From the NCBI GenBank assembly GCA_965229095.1, contig OZ245855.1, positions 4,898,001 to 4,962,000 on the forward strand: DNA of 64,000 bases, written 5' to 3'. The notes under the pieces are model-generated. The model did not search any database and was not told the DNA's origin. It saw nothing but the letters and a program-made list of their open reading frames with translations. This document shows positions 1 to 7,280 of this stretch, in pieces. Source of the stretch: Taibaiella sp965229095 (lineage in GTDB: Bacteria > Bacteroidota > Bacteroidia > Chitinophagales > Chitinophagaceae). The translations under genes and the position numbers were made by a program. Each line of letters starts with the position of its first letter. The stretch's first letter is position 1.

Positions 1-2
1 AT

Positions 3-1823
3 TTTATTGCTTCCAACCTGGAAACCAAACTGGTGGAAAAGCAGGCCCTGCTGGAACAAAATGATGTAAAGGCCCGTACCCACCGCCTGATCGAATTATT
101 GCAGACTGATCTGCAAATGGCCGAGTTGAAAAATGAGATCACGACCAAGACCCGCGGTGAAATAGATAAGCAGCAAAGGGAATATTTCCTGCAACAGCAA
201 TTGAAAAGCATCAACGAAGAGCTGGGCGGAGAAGGAAACGAACGGGAGATAAAAGACCTGCAAAAGCGCGCCGAAGGCAAAAAATGGACGGATGCAGCCA
301 AGGAGGCTTTCAAAAAGGGGATCGGCAAGCTGGAGCGAATGCACCCCAACTCGCCCAATTACTCGGTAGTGTACAACCACCTGGACCTCTTGCTGGACCT
401 GCCCTGGGGGGAATATACGGAGGATAAATATGATCTTAAGAAAGCGCTTAAGGTGCTCGACGATGATCATTACAGCATGGAAAAGATCAAAGAACGTATC
501 CTGGAATACCTGGCAGTACTTAAGCTTAAAGGCGACCTCAAATCGCCGATCCTGTGTTTTGTAGGCCCTCCGGGTATTGGTAAAACCTCTTTGGGACAAA
601 GCATAGCCAATGCCGTGAACCGTAAATATGTACGTCTGAGCCTGGGCGGCCTGCACGATGAAAGCGAATTGCGCGGCCATCGTAAAACCTATATAGGCGC
701 GATGCCCGGACGTATCATCCAATCTTTGCGCAAGGTAAAAACATCCAACCCGGTGTTTATCCTGGACGAGATCGATAAGATCGGTAAAGATTTCCGCGGC
801 GATCCGAGCTCTGCATTGCTGGAGATCCTCGACCCGGAGCAAAACCATACTTTCTATGATAACTACCTGGAAATGGAATACGATCTTTCCAAGGTATTGT
901 TTATCGCTACAGCCAATAGCCTCAACGACATCCAGCCCGCTTTGCGCGACAGGCTTGAAATTATCCAGTTGTCGGGCTATAGCGTAGAGGAAAAAGTGGA
1001 AATAGCTAAACGCCATCTTTTGCCCAAACAAAAGAAATCGCATGGCCTGGACAACGTGAATATCAAATACACGCCGACCGTGCTGCAATACATCATCAAG
1101 AGCTACACCCGCGAATCGGGTGTGCGCGAGCTCGACAGGCAACTGGCCGGGTTGATGCGTTCCATAGCGAAGCAGGTGGCAATGGAAGACAAGAAGATGG
1201 CTAATATCGATACCGAGCTGATCGAAAAAGCATTGGGCAAGCCCAAGTACACTAACGATCTGTACCAGAAAGCCAATCCTCCGGGAGTGGCTGTGGGCCT
1301 GGCCTGGACCTATGTAGGCGGCGAGATATTATTTATCGAGACCAGCCTGAGCAGGGGCAAAGGCGGCCTTACCCTTACCGGGAACCTGGGTAATGTGATG
1401 AAGGAATCGGCCTCTACGGCTCTTTCTTATCTAAAAGCCCATTCCGACAATCTCAAGATAGATTTCAATCGTTTCGACGAGCAGAATATCCATATCCACG
1501 TGCCCGAGGGTGCTGTGCCCAAAGATGGTCCCAGTGCTGGTATCACCATGCTTACTGCCCTTACCTCTGCCTTTACGGGAAGGAAAGTAAAGCCTTTCCT
1601 TGCCATGACCGGGGAGATCACCCTGCGCGGACAAGTATTGCCCGTGGGTGGTATCAAAGAAAAAGTGCTGGCTGCAAAACGCGCCGGACTTAAAGAGATC
1701 CTGCTTTCGGAGCAAAACCGTAAGGATGTGGAAGATATCAACCGTGAGTTTATCAAGGGTATGAAATTTACCTATGTAAGCGAAATGGGCGAAGTGCTCG
1801 ATAAAGCATTGTTGAAAAGATAA
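3..1823 (+). CDS. lon: ATP-dependent protease Lon (5' end cut by window edge)
   Basis: Cytoplasmic AAA+ serine protease that degrades misfolded and regulatory proteins. The frame is open to the left edge (first whole codon at 3), so the N-terminal substrate-binding domain is missing and an internal GTG at 33 is not the true start. Visible in order are a charged helical linker, the AAA+ module with Walker A GPPGIGKT (codons from 564) and Walker B VFILDEIDK, then the C-terminal protease domain. The catalytic Ser is in PKDGPSAG (codon 1533-1535) and the catalytic Lys in GGIKEKVLAAKRAG, so the visible part looks intact. A strong terminator follows, so it ends its transcription unit. Identification is secure; only the N-terminus is unknown. 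Confidence 0.97.
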   Translation, partial: FIASNLETKLVEKQALLEQNDVKARTHRLIELLQTDLQMAELKNEITTKTRGEIDKQQREYFLQQQLKSINEELGGEGNEREIKDLQKRAEGKKWTDAAKEAFKKGIGKLERMHPNSPNYSVVYNHLDLLLDLPWGEYTEDKYDLKKALKVLDDDHYSMEKIKERILEYLAVLKLKGDLKSPILCFVGPPGIGKTSLGQSIANAVNRKYVRLSLGGLHDESELRGHRKTYIGAMPGRIIQSLRKVKTSNPVFILDEIDKIGKDFRGDPSSALLEILDPEQNHTFYDNYLEMEYDLSKVLFIATANSLNDIQPALRDRLEIIQLSGYSVEEKVEIAKRHLLPKQKKSHGLDNVNIKYTPTVLQYIIKSYTRESGVRELDRQLAGLMRSIAKQVAMEDKKMANIDTELIEKALGKPKYTNDLYQKANPPGVAVGLAWTYVGGEILFIETSLSRGKGGLTLTGNLGNVMKESASTALSYLKAHSDNLKIDFNRFDEQNIHIHVPEGAVPKDGPSAGITMLTALTSAFTGRKVKPFLAMTGEITLRGQVLPVGGIKEKVLAAKRAGLKEILLSEQNRKDVEDINREFIKGMKFTYVSEMGEVLDKALLKR

Positions 1824-1842
1824 TCAGCTTATAATACAGGAG

Positions 1843-1875
1843 AAAGCAGCAGGGTACTTACTTTGCTGCTTTTTT
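1843..1875 (+). terminator. Intrinsic terminator of lon
   Basis: Perfect 9-bp stem (AAAGCAGCA at 1843-1851 with TGCTGCTTT at 1864-1872) around a 12-nt loop, running into a T tract. It lies 20 nt after the lon stop codon. Confidence 0.85.
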
Positions 1876-1916
1876 CATTTTCCTGCTTTGTGCTATAACT
1901 GTATTTTTGCTGCGCC

Positions 1917-3083
1917 ATGAGCTTTGCTTTATCTTTCCCCACACAACGTTATTACCGGATCGCCGTCAGCACCTTTTATTTTATCCAGGGAGTTATATTC
2001 GCTACCTGGGCCAGCCGCATTCCCGATATACAGGCCATGCTGCACCTGAGCGAAGGCGCATTGGGCGGCGTGCTGTTTGCCATGCCTGTTGGTCAGCTTA
2101 CGGCCATGATGCTTTCCGGGTACCTGGTAAACCGCTTCGGGAGCAAAACAACGCTTACCTTGGGCGCCTTCCTGTACCCGGCTGCCCTGTTGCTGCTGGG
2201 GGCGGTAGGCGATTTATGGCAACTATGTGCTGCCTTATTTCTTTTCGGTATCTGCGGTAACCTGAGCAATATCTCTGTGAATACGCAGGGGGTAGGAGTG
2301 GAGCGCCTATACCGCAGGAGCATTATGGCTTCCTTTCATGGGTTATGGAGCCTGGCGGGCTTTGCAGCAGGTGTTGCTGCTGCTTTTATGGTAGCAGCCA
2401 ATGTAGCCCCGTTCCAGCATTTTCTGGCTGTCTATATCGTTACCCTGCCGGTAATTCTTGTTGCCCGCAGGTATGTGGTGCCTCGCGATGCCCGGCCTGC
2501 ACAGGCACCGGAGCAAAAGAAACGTATGGTAAAGCCGGATGCTTTTATTATTACCCTCGGCCTTATTGCTTTTGCCTGCATGATCTGCGAAGGCACCATG
2601 TTCGACTGGACCGGCATCTATTTTGAAAAAGTAGTACATGCGCCCAAAGCCCTTACCCGCATGGGCTATATCGCCTTTATGAGCGCTATGGCCGGAGGAC
2701 GCTTTATTTCCGATGCCTTTGTGACCCATTACGGGGTAAAGCGCATACTACAAGCGAGTGGTATCATTATCGTAGCCGGTATGCTGCTGGCCGTGTTCCT
2801 GCCGGATATTGTTTTTGCTACTGCCGGCTTCCTGCTGGTAGGTATTGGTACCTCTTCGGTGGTGCCCCTGGTGTATAGCCTGGCAGGGAGGTCGAAGAAG
2901 ATCCCGGCGGGCATTGCCCTGGCCTCCGTTTCCTCGATCGGCTTTCTGGGTTTCTTATTGGGACCGCCTGTAATCGGCTTTATTGCAGAAGCCTCCAACC
3001 TGCGTATCTCCTTCGCCTTTATCGCAGTGCTGGGCCTGGGTACTACATTATTGGCCAAGCGCCTGGGAACCCTTAACCGGTGA
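1917..3083 (+). CDS. MFS transporter, YbjJ-like
   Basis: Inner-membrane transporter of the major facilitator superfamily, 388 residues, close to the usual 380-400. About twelve hydrophobic segments are visible. The first loop contains FATWASRIPDIQ, which I associate with the YbjJ/MosC-like branch, and the loop after the second segment reads VNRFGSK, a variant of the MFS motif A. The substrate cannot be read from sequence; relatives are mostly uncharacterised. It stands alone after the lon terminator. A TATTTTTG box at 1902-1909 resembles a Bacteroidota -7 element but would leave almost no leader. The ATG at 1917 starts directly at the first hydrophobic segment's flank. Confidence 0.85.
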   Translation: MSFALSFPTQRYYRIAVSTFYFIQGVIFATWASRIPDIQAMLHLSEGALGGVLFAMPVGQLTAMMLSGYLVNRFGSKTTLTLGAFLYPAALLLLGAVGDLWQLCAALFLFGICGNLSNISVNTQGVGVERLYRRSIMASFHGLWSLAGFAAGVAAAFMVAANVAPFQHFLAVYIVTLPVILVARRYVVPRDARPAQAPEQKKRMVKPDAFIITLGLIAFACMICEGTMFDWTGIYFEKVVHAPKALTRMGYIAFMSAMAGGRFISDAFVTHYGVKRILQASGIIIVAGMLLAVFLPDIVFATAGFLLVGIGTSSVVPLVYSLAGRSKKIPAGIALASVSSIGFLGFLLGPPVIGFIAEASNLRISFAFIAVLGLGTTLLAKRLGTLNR

Positions 3084-3142
3084 GCTTTTTCACCAGCATC
3101 ATTTTGACTGATAGCGGTATTTTGTTTTCAGATGCCGGTAAA

Positions 3143-3175
3143 TTTGTTCCTTCCGGGAAAATGACCTTACCTTTG
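3143..3175 (+). promoter_or_regulatory. Bacteroidota-type promoter of the Rrf2 gene
   Basis: TTTG at 3143-3146, a 21-bp spacer, then TACCTTTG at 3168-3175, matching the Bacteroidota consensus TTTG-N19-21-TAnnTTTG. The expected transcription start falls at the left edge of the operator at 3179. Confidence 0.75.
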
Positions 3176-3178
3176 TAC

Positions 3179-3197
3179 TGTAATAATTAATATTACA
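3179..3197 (+). promoter_or_regulatory. Rrf2 operator, copy 1 (autoregulatory)
   Basis: Inverted repeat TGTAATAATTAATATTACA: two 7-bp arms around 5 bp. It sits between the -7 box and the ATG at 3201, ending 3 nt before the start codon, so a bound repressor would block both initiation of transcription and access to the start. The same pattern occurs twice more before the next gene. Confidence 0.8.
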
Positions 3198-3200
3198 GAT

Positions 3201-3605
3201 ATGATCAACGGACGCTTTGCTATTGCCATTCACATCCTTACCCTGCTCAGCATGGAAGAGGGTGTGTCGTCGGAGTACATCGCTTCCAGCATCAATATCA
3301 ATCCTGTGCTGGTGCGCAAAGAATTAAGCCGTTTGCGCAAGGCCAACCTGATCGAAACCAAGGAAGGTAAGAACGGCGGGAGCTTCCTGGCCTGTTCGCC
3401 TAGGAAAATTACCCTGGCCGATGTCTACAAGGCCACTTATGAGAAACCCCTGTTCAATCATTCCAAAAACAAGCCCAACCCGCAATGCCCCATGGGCGTG
3501 CATATCGGCAAGATCATGGATGAAGTGAACGAGGAAGCAGAAATGGCGTTGTTGAAAAAGCTAGGCAGCATTTCCATCGAAAAATTCAGCAAGCAATTAA
3601 CCTGA
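3201..3605 (+). CDS. Rrf2 family transcriptional repressor
   Basis: DNA-binding regulator of the Rrf2 family, 134 residues. The N-terminal winged helix-turn-helix is seen in the stretch from MINGRFAIAIHIL through the recognition region INPVLVRKELSRLRKANLI and the wing GKNGGSFLA. Fe-S members such as IscR carry three cysteines in the dimerisation region; here I find only one there (in NPQCPMG), so a cluster is unlikely and a single-thiol redox switch or ligand sensing is more plausible (inference). It resembles YwnA-type Rrf2 proteins, which from memory also neighbour an NAD(P)-binding gene. The palindromes at 3179, 3625 and 3658 make it a likely autorepressor that also controls the next gene. 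Confidence 0.9.
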   Translation: MINGRFAIAIHILTLLSMEEGVSSEYIASSININPVLVRKELSRLRKANLIETKEGKNGGSFLACSPRKITLADVYKATYEKPLFNHSKNKPNPQCPMGVHIGKIMDEVNEEAEMALLKKLGSISIEKFSKQLT

Positions 3606-3624
3606 CGTTTTTTTTACCCAAAAC

Positions 3625-3643
3625 TGTAACAAATAATGTTACA
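3625..3643 (+). promoter_or_regulatory. Rrf2 operator, copy 2
   Basis: TGTAACAAATAATGTTACA, two perfect 7-bp arms around 5 bp, the same TGTAAYA-N5-TRTTACA pattern as copy 1. It lies 56 nt before the ATG at 3699. Confidence 0.8.
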
Positions 3644-3657
3644 ATAATCTTAAAAAC

Positions 3658-3676
3658 TGTAACAATAAATATTACA
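3658..3676 (+). promoter_or_regulatory. Rrf2 operator, copy 3
   Basis: TGTAACAATAAATATTACA, same pattern with one arm mismatch. Its start is 33 bp (about three helical turns) from copy 2, which places two dimers on the same DNA face. Confidence 0.78.
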
Positions 3677-3698
3677 ATTTAAACAAAACAATACCTAT

Positions 3699-4352
3699 AT
3701 GAACATTGCAATCATCGGAGCCAGCGGATTTGTAGGCACAGCCTTGGTAAAAGAAGCCTTGCAACGCGGCCACACCGTAACGGCCATTGCCCGTAATACG
3801 GATAACATAAAAGAAAGCAGTGACAAGCTTCGCCTGGAAAAGACCGATGTTGCCGACGAGCCCTCCCTGGTGGCTGCATTACAAGGCAACGAGATAGTGA
3901 TCAGCGCCTATAATGCGGGATGGAGTAACCCTAATCTTTACGATGATTTTATTGCCGGGTCGAAAGCCATCGAAGCAGGCGTAAAGAAAGCCGGTATCAG
4001 GAGACTGATCGTGGTGGGTGGCGCAGGTAGCTTGTATATTGTCCCGGACCTGCAATTGGTGGACACCCCCGAATTTCCCGAAGCCTTTAAAGCAGGGGCA
4101 ACGGCAGCCAGGGACTATTTAAATATACTTAAAGAAGATAAGGACCTGGACTGGACCTTCTTCAGCCCGGCAATAGAAATGCACCACGGCATCACTACCG
4201 GCCGTACGGGTCAATACCGTACAGGGCTGGATAATCCCGTATTCGATGCCAACAACAGGAGCGTCCTTTCCGTGGAAGACCTTGCTGTTGCCTTGCTGGA
4301 TGAAGCAGAAACCGCAAAACACATCCGGCAGCGGTTTACGGCAGCCTATTAA
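3699..4352 (+). CDS. NAD(P)H-binding oxidoreductase/epimerase-like protein
   Basis: Single-domain Rossmann protein of the atypical short-chain NAD(P)-binding (NmrA/YwnB-like) group, 217 residues. The N-terminal dinucleotide motif is GASGFVGTALV (from residue 7), followed by ARNTDN at the end of the second strand and VVGGAGSLYI later. No classical YxxxK catalytic pair is obvious, as is common in this group, where members act as quinone or other NAD(P)H reductases or as sensors. It follows the Rrf2 gene and has two copies of its operator in front, so it is very probably a direct target, derepressed by whatever the regulator senses. The substrate is unknown. Confidence 0.85.
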   Translation: MNIAIIGASGFVGTALVKEALQRGHTVTAIARNTDNIKESSDKLRLEKTDVADEPSLVAALQGNEIVISAYNAGWSNPNLYDDFIAGSKAIEAGVKKAGIRRLIVVGGAGSLYIVPDLQLVDTPEFPEAFKAGATAARDYLNILKEDKDLDWTFFSPAIEMHHGITTGRTGQYRTGLDNPVFDANNRSVLSVEDLAVALLDEAETAKHIRQRFTAAY

Positions 4353-4377
4353 TATGTCGCATTGAATATAGTCAACA

Positions 4378-4412
4378 TCTAATATCTAAAGTCTAATATC
4401 TAACATCTAAGA
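4378..4412 (+). repeat. Heptanucleotide tandem repeat, five units of TCTAANN
   Basis: TCTAA recurs at 4378, 4385, 4392, 4399 and 4406, exactly every 7 bp, with variable last two bases. The array ends a few bases before the nitroreductase ATG at 4416, so changes in copy number would alter the leader of that gene. Confidence 0.85.
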
Positions 4413-4415
4413 AAA

Positions 4416-5042
4416 ATGGAACTCCTCCAAAAATTGAACTGGCGCTATGCTGCCAAAAGAATGAACGGTAAAAAAGTACCCCAGGAAAAGCTGGACAATA
4501 TCCTCGAAGCCATAAGGCTCTCCGCTTCGGCGGCGGGTTTGCAGCCTTACAAAGTGATCGTGATAGAAGATCAGGCCACCAGGGAAAAGCTGAAACCGGT
4601 AGCCAACAACCAACCGCAGATTACCGAAGCCTCGCACCTGCTGGTCTTTGCTGCCTGGGATAAAGTAACCGATGAAAAAGTGGATAACTATATCTCCCAG
4701 ATCGCAACCGAAAGAAATATAGCGCCCGAATCGCTGGCACAGTTCAGGGCTAACCTGGGAGGATTGGTAGCGCAAACCGCGGAACAAAACTTTAACTGGG
4801 CCGCCCGCCAGGCTTATATCGCCCTGGGTACTGCATTGGTAGCCGCAGCCTACGAAGAGGTAGATGCCACGCCCATGGAAGGCTTTGATAACGCCGCTAT
4901 GGACGAGGCATTGGGATTAAAGGAACAAGGACTGAAAAGCGCATCGATACTTACTTTGGGCTATCGTGATGCCGAACAAGACTGGCTGGCTCCCTTGAAA
5001 AAAGTAAGGAGAAGTAAAGAGGAACTGTTTGAACTGGTGTAA
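4416..5042 (+). CDS. NAD(P)H-dependent nitroreductase family protein
   Basis: FMN-dependent oxidoreductase of the nitroreductase fold, 208 residues, the usual length of NfsB/YfkO-like enzymes. The N-terminus NWRYAAKRMNGKKV supplies the basic residues that bind the FMN phosphate; SASAAGLQPYKVIVI is the second FMN loop; and the C-terminal LGYRDAEQDWLAPLKKVRRS matches the family ending. These enzymes reduce quinones, nitroaromatics and other electrophiles with NAD(P)H. It is 63 nt behind the NAD(P)-binding gene and probably in the same Rrf2-controlled electrophile or redox-stress unit. The heptamer repeat directly upstream is unusual. Confidence 0.9.
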   Translation: MELLQKLNWRYAAKRMNGKKVPQEKLDNILEAIRLSASAAGLQPYKVIVIEDQATREKLKPVANNQPQITEASHLLVFAAWDKVTDEKVDNYISQIATERNIAPESLAQFRANLGGLVAQTAEQNFNWAARQAYIALGTALVAAAYEEVDATPMEGFDNAAMDEALGLKEQGLKSASILTLGYRDAEQDWLAPLKKVRRSKEELFELV

Positions 5043-5067
5043 ACAACAACACCTTGTTTTTTTGCGA

Positions 5068-5095
5068 ACCCCGCAGGCTTTTGCCTGTGGGGTTA
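5068..5095 (+). terminator. Hairpin terminator after the nitroreductase gene
   Basis: 12-bp stem AACCCCGCAGGC (5068-5079) with GCCTGTGGGGTT (5084-5095), one G-T pair, TTTT loop. No T run follows on the plus strand, so efficiency is uncertain. Confidence 0.6.
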
Positions 5096-5152
5096 TTCCA
5101 TCCTTATAAGGAACTTCAAGATTACTACAAAATCCTGCTTTAATTTTGCAAT

Positions 5153-5836
5153 ATGAAGGTATTGGCAGTAGAAGATAATAAGGAGCTGGCCAGTAGTATC
5201 CACGACTACCTGGCCCGGGAAGGGTATATCTGTGAACTGGCTTACAATTTTGATGAAGCCAGGGAAAAGCTGATGCTGTTTAGCTACGACAGCATCCTGC
5301 TGGACATTATGTTGCCCGATGGTAACGGGCTGGAACTGCTGCAACTGATCAAGAAGGAAAACATCAACAGCGGGATACTGATCATCTCGGCCAAAAATGC
5401 CCTGGATGATAAAGTGAATGGTCTGGAAGGTGGCGCCGATGACTATATTACCAAGCCCTTTCACCTGCCTGAACTGCACGCGAGGCTGAGGGCGATCTAC
5501 CGCCGCAAGAAGCTGGAAGGAAGCAACCTGGTAGCTTTCAACGAAATTGTACTGGACACCGATACCTTGGAAGCCAGGCTCAATAATACATTGCTGGATA
5601 TTACCCGGAAAGAATTTGAATTGTTGCTTTATTTCCTGGTCAATAAGAACAGGGTACTCTCCCGCCAATCCATAGCTGCCCACCTTTGGGGCGATTATAC
5701 CGACAATTTGGCTAACTTTGATTTTGTGTACCAGCATGTAAAAAACCTGCGAAAAAAAATAAGCGCCGCTCATGGCGCCGACTATATCGAAACCGTTTAC
5801 GGCCTGGGCTACAAGTTTAATTCGTCGAAGACATGA
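5153..5836 (+). CDS. OmpR-family response regulator
   Basis: Two-component response regulator, 227 residues: N-terminal receiver domain with the acidic pair E7/D8, phosphoacceptor Asp51 in LLDIMLPDGNG, the switch region IISAKN and the conserved Lys in YITKPF; then an OmpR/PhoB winged-helix domain ending ADYIETVYGLGYKF. It acts as a DNA-binding transcription factor when phosphorylated by its partner. The stop overlaps the histidine kinase start (ATGA at 5833-5836), so the pair is translationally coupled. The RND efflux genes lie downstream on the same strand and are the obvious targets (inference). A TAATTTTG box at 5141-5148 may be its -7 element, giving a very short leader. Confidence 0.95.
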   Translation: MKVLAVEDNKELASSIHDYLAREGYICELAYNFDEAREKLMLFSYDSILLDIMLPDGNGLELLQLIKKENINSGILIISAKNALDDKVNGLEGGADDYITKPFHLPELHARLRAIYRRKKLEGSNLVAFNEIVLDTDTLEARLNNTLLDITRKEFELLLYFLVNKNRVLSRQSIAAHLWGDYTDNLANFDFVYQHVKNLRKKISAAHGADYIETVYGLGYKFNSSKT

Positions 5837-7146
5837 AGCTGGTCAATAAATTTACCATGTCCTTTATTGCCATCGTGTTGCTGCTGACACCGGTCACCAT
5901 GTACATTTCTTATTTCAACATTAAGAAACAACTTGACCGGGCCGAAACCGAGCGGCTTAAAGAAGTAAATGATATTACGGCCAGTAAGCTCAGGGCCGGT
6001 CATACTTACAGCGAATACACCCAGGGGCGTCCCATCGACATTACAAAGGTCAATGCACCTTTGCCGGAACAAAGGGTGCAGGTTGTAGAAAAACAGCAAT
6101 ACAGCAAAGACCTGGACCGTCCCGAATGCCTGCTCACTGTAACCTCCTTTTATGATATTAAAGGAGAATACTACCGCATCTCCTCCTATAACTACGTAAG
6201 CAAGTCGAAGCTGATCTTCAAAGGCATGATCGGTGCCGTGGTATGGAAAGTAGTCTTGCTGCTTATCGGTGTTATCGTTACGGCAAGGGTCGTTTCGCGC
6301 TATGTGCTTTCTCCCTTCCGTCAAACGATGAACACGATCAAAGGATTCCGGTTGCAGCAAAAGGAGAAGATCACCTTACCTGCCACCAGCACCAAAGAGT
6401 TCCAGGAGCTGAACCTGTTCCTGAAAAAAATGACGGACAAAGCCATCGAGGACTATGCATCCGTAAAAGAATTTAGTGAGAACGCTTCGCATGAGCTGCA
6501 AACCCCGCTGGCCGTGATCCGTAGCAAGCTGGAGCTGATGGCAGAGACAGATATCGATGAAGGACAAGCTGCCCTGATCGAAGACATGCAGAATGCCATC
6601 GAAAAGCTATCCCGCATCAACCGGTCACTTACTTTATTGACAAAGCTGGAAAACCAGGAATTCGACACGGCACAACAAATCAAATTCTGCACTGTAGCCA
6701 AGCAAGTGATTGCTTCCTGTGAAGAACGGATCAGTATGAAGCAGATCGACCTGGTCACTAACCTGGACCGCAACATACCCCTTAATCTTCATCCTACGCT
6801 TGCTGAGATGCTGATGAACAATCTGCTCAGCAATGCTATACGGCACAATATAGAAGGCGGCAATATTCATATTGAGCTGACGAATAAGATGCTCCGGATC
6901 AGCAATACCGGCCTGCCTCCTGAAATACCCACAGAGGAGCTGTTTCAGCGGTTCAAGAAAAGCAACCAATGCGCCGATAGCATAGGCCTGGGCCTGGCCA
7001 TCGTAAAGCAAATATGCGAAGTGAGCCACTTTGCCGTCACCTACGCTTATGAGGAAGGATGGCACACCTTGTCCGTGTACTTCAATAAGAACAACCGTCC
7101 TGCTGTTGCTGATATACCTTTTGCTGCAGCGCAAGTACCTGTTTAA
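5833..7146 (+). CDS. Sensor histidine kinase
   Basis: Inner-membrane kinase, 437 residues. TM1 is about residues 8-28, a periplasmic sensor loop of roughly 105 residues follows, and TM2 is about 132-155. Next come the HisKA domain with phosphoacceptor His220 in ENASHELQTPLAVI, and an HATPase domain with N box NNLLSNAIRHN and G box IGLGLAIVKQIC. All catalytic motifs are present. The periplasmic domain matches no sensor I recognise, so the signal is unknown; position suggests envelope or drug stress that induces the efflux system downstream. It overlaps the response regulator by 4 nt. Confidence 0.95.
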   Translation: MKLVNKFTMSFIAIVLLLTPVTMYISYFNIKKQLDRAETERLKEVNDITASKLRAGHTYSEYTQGRPIDITKVNAPLPEQRVQVVEKQQYSKDLDRPECLLTVTSFYDIKGEYYRISSYNYVSKSKLIFKGMIGAVVWKVVLLLIGVIVTARVVSRYVLSPFRQTMNTIKGFRLQQKEKITLPATSTKEFQELNLFLKKMTDKAIEDYASVKEFSENASHELQTPLAVIRSKLELMAETDIDEGQAALIEDMQNAIEKLSRINRSLTLLTKLENQEFDTAQQIKFCTVAKQVIASCEERISMKQIDLVTNLDRNIPLNLHPTLAEMLMNNLLSNAIRHNIEGGNIHIELTNKMLRISNTGLPPEIPTEELFQRFKKSNQCADSIGLGLAIVKQICEVSHFAVTYAYEEGWHTLSVYFNKNNRPAVADIPFAAAQVPV

Positions 7147-7234
7147 CATCTTGCATACATTTTTTTTATCCTGGAATAGCCAAAGCTTGCCCTTTCTTCA
7201 AGATTGCTTCAAAATGCAGGCGTCACTTTGCATC

Positions 7235-7260
7235 CGGAAACGATGCTCCTCCCGTTTCCG
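7235..7260 (+). other. Inverted repeat in the leader of the efflux operon
   Basis: CGGAAACG (7235-7242) and CGTTTCCG (7253-7260), an 8-bp perfect stem with a 10-nt spacer, 20 nt before the TolC start. TCACTTTG at 7223-7230 is a near match to a -7 box, so the repeat would sit in the early leader. Operator or RNA hairpin cannot be distinguished. Confidence 0.35.
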
Positions 7261-7280
7261 TTGTAAAACCGATACGCTAC

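Noticed and set aside
4378..4412. CRISPR-like regular repeats
   Set aside because: A 7-bp tandem array without spacers; no cas genes anywhere in the window.
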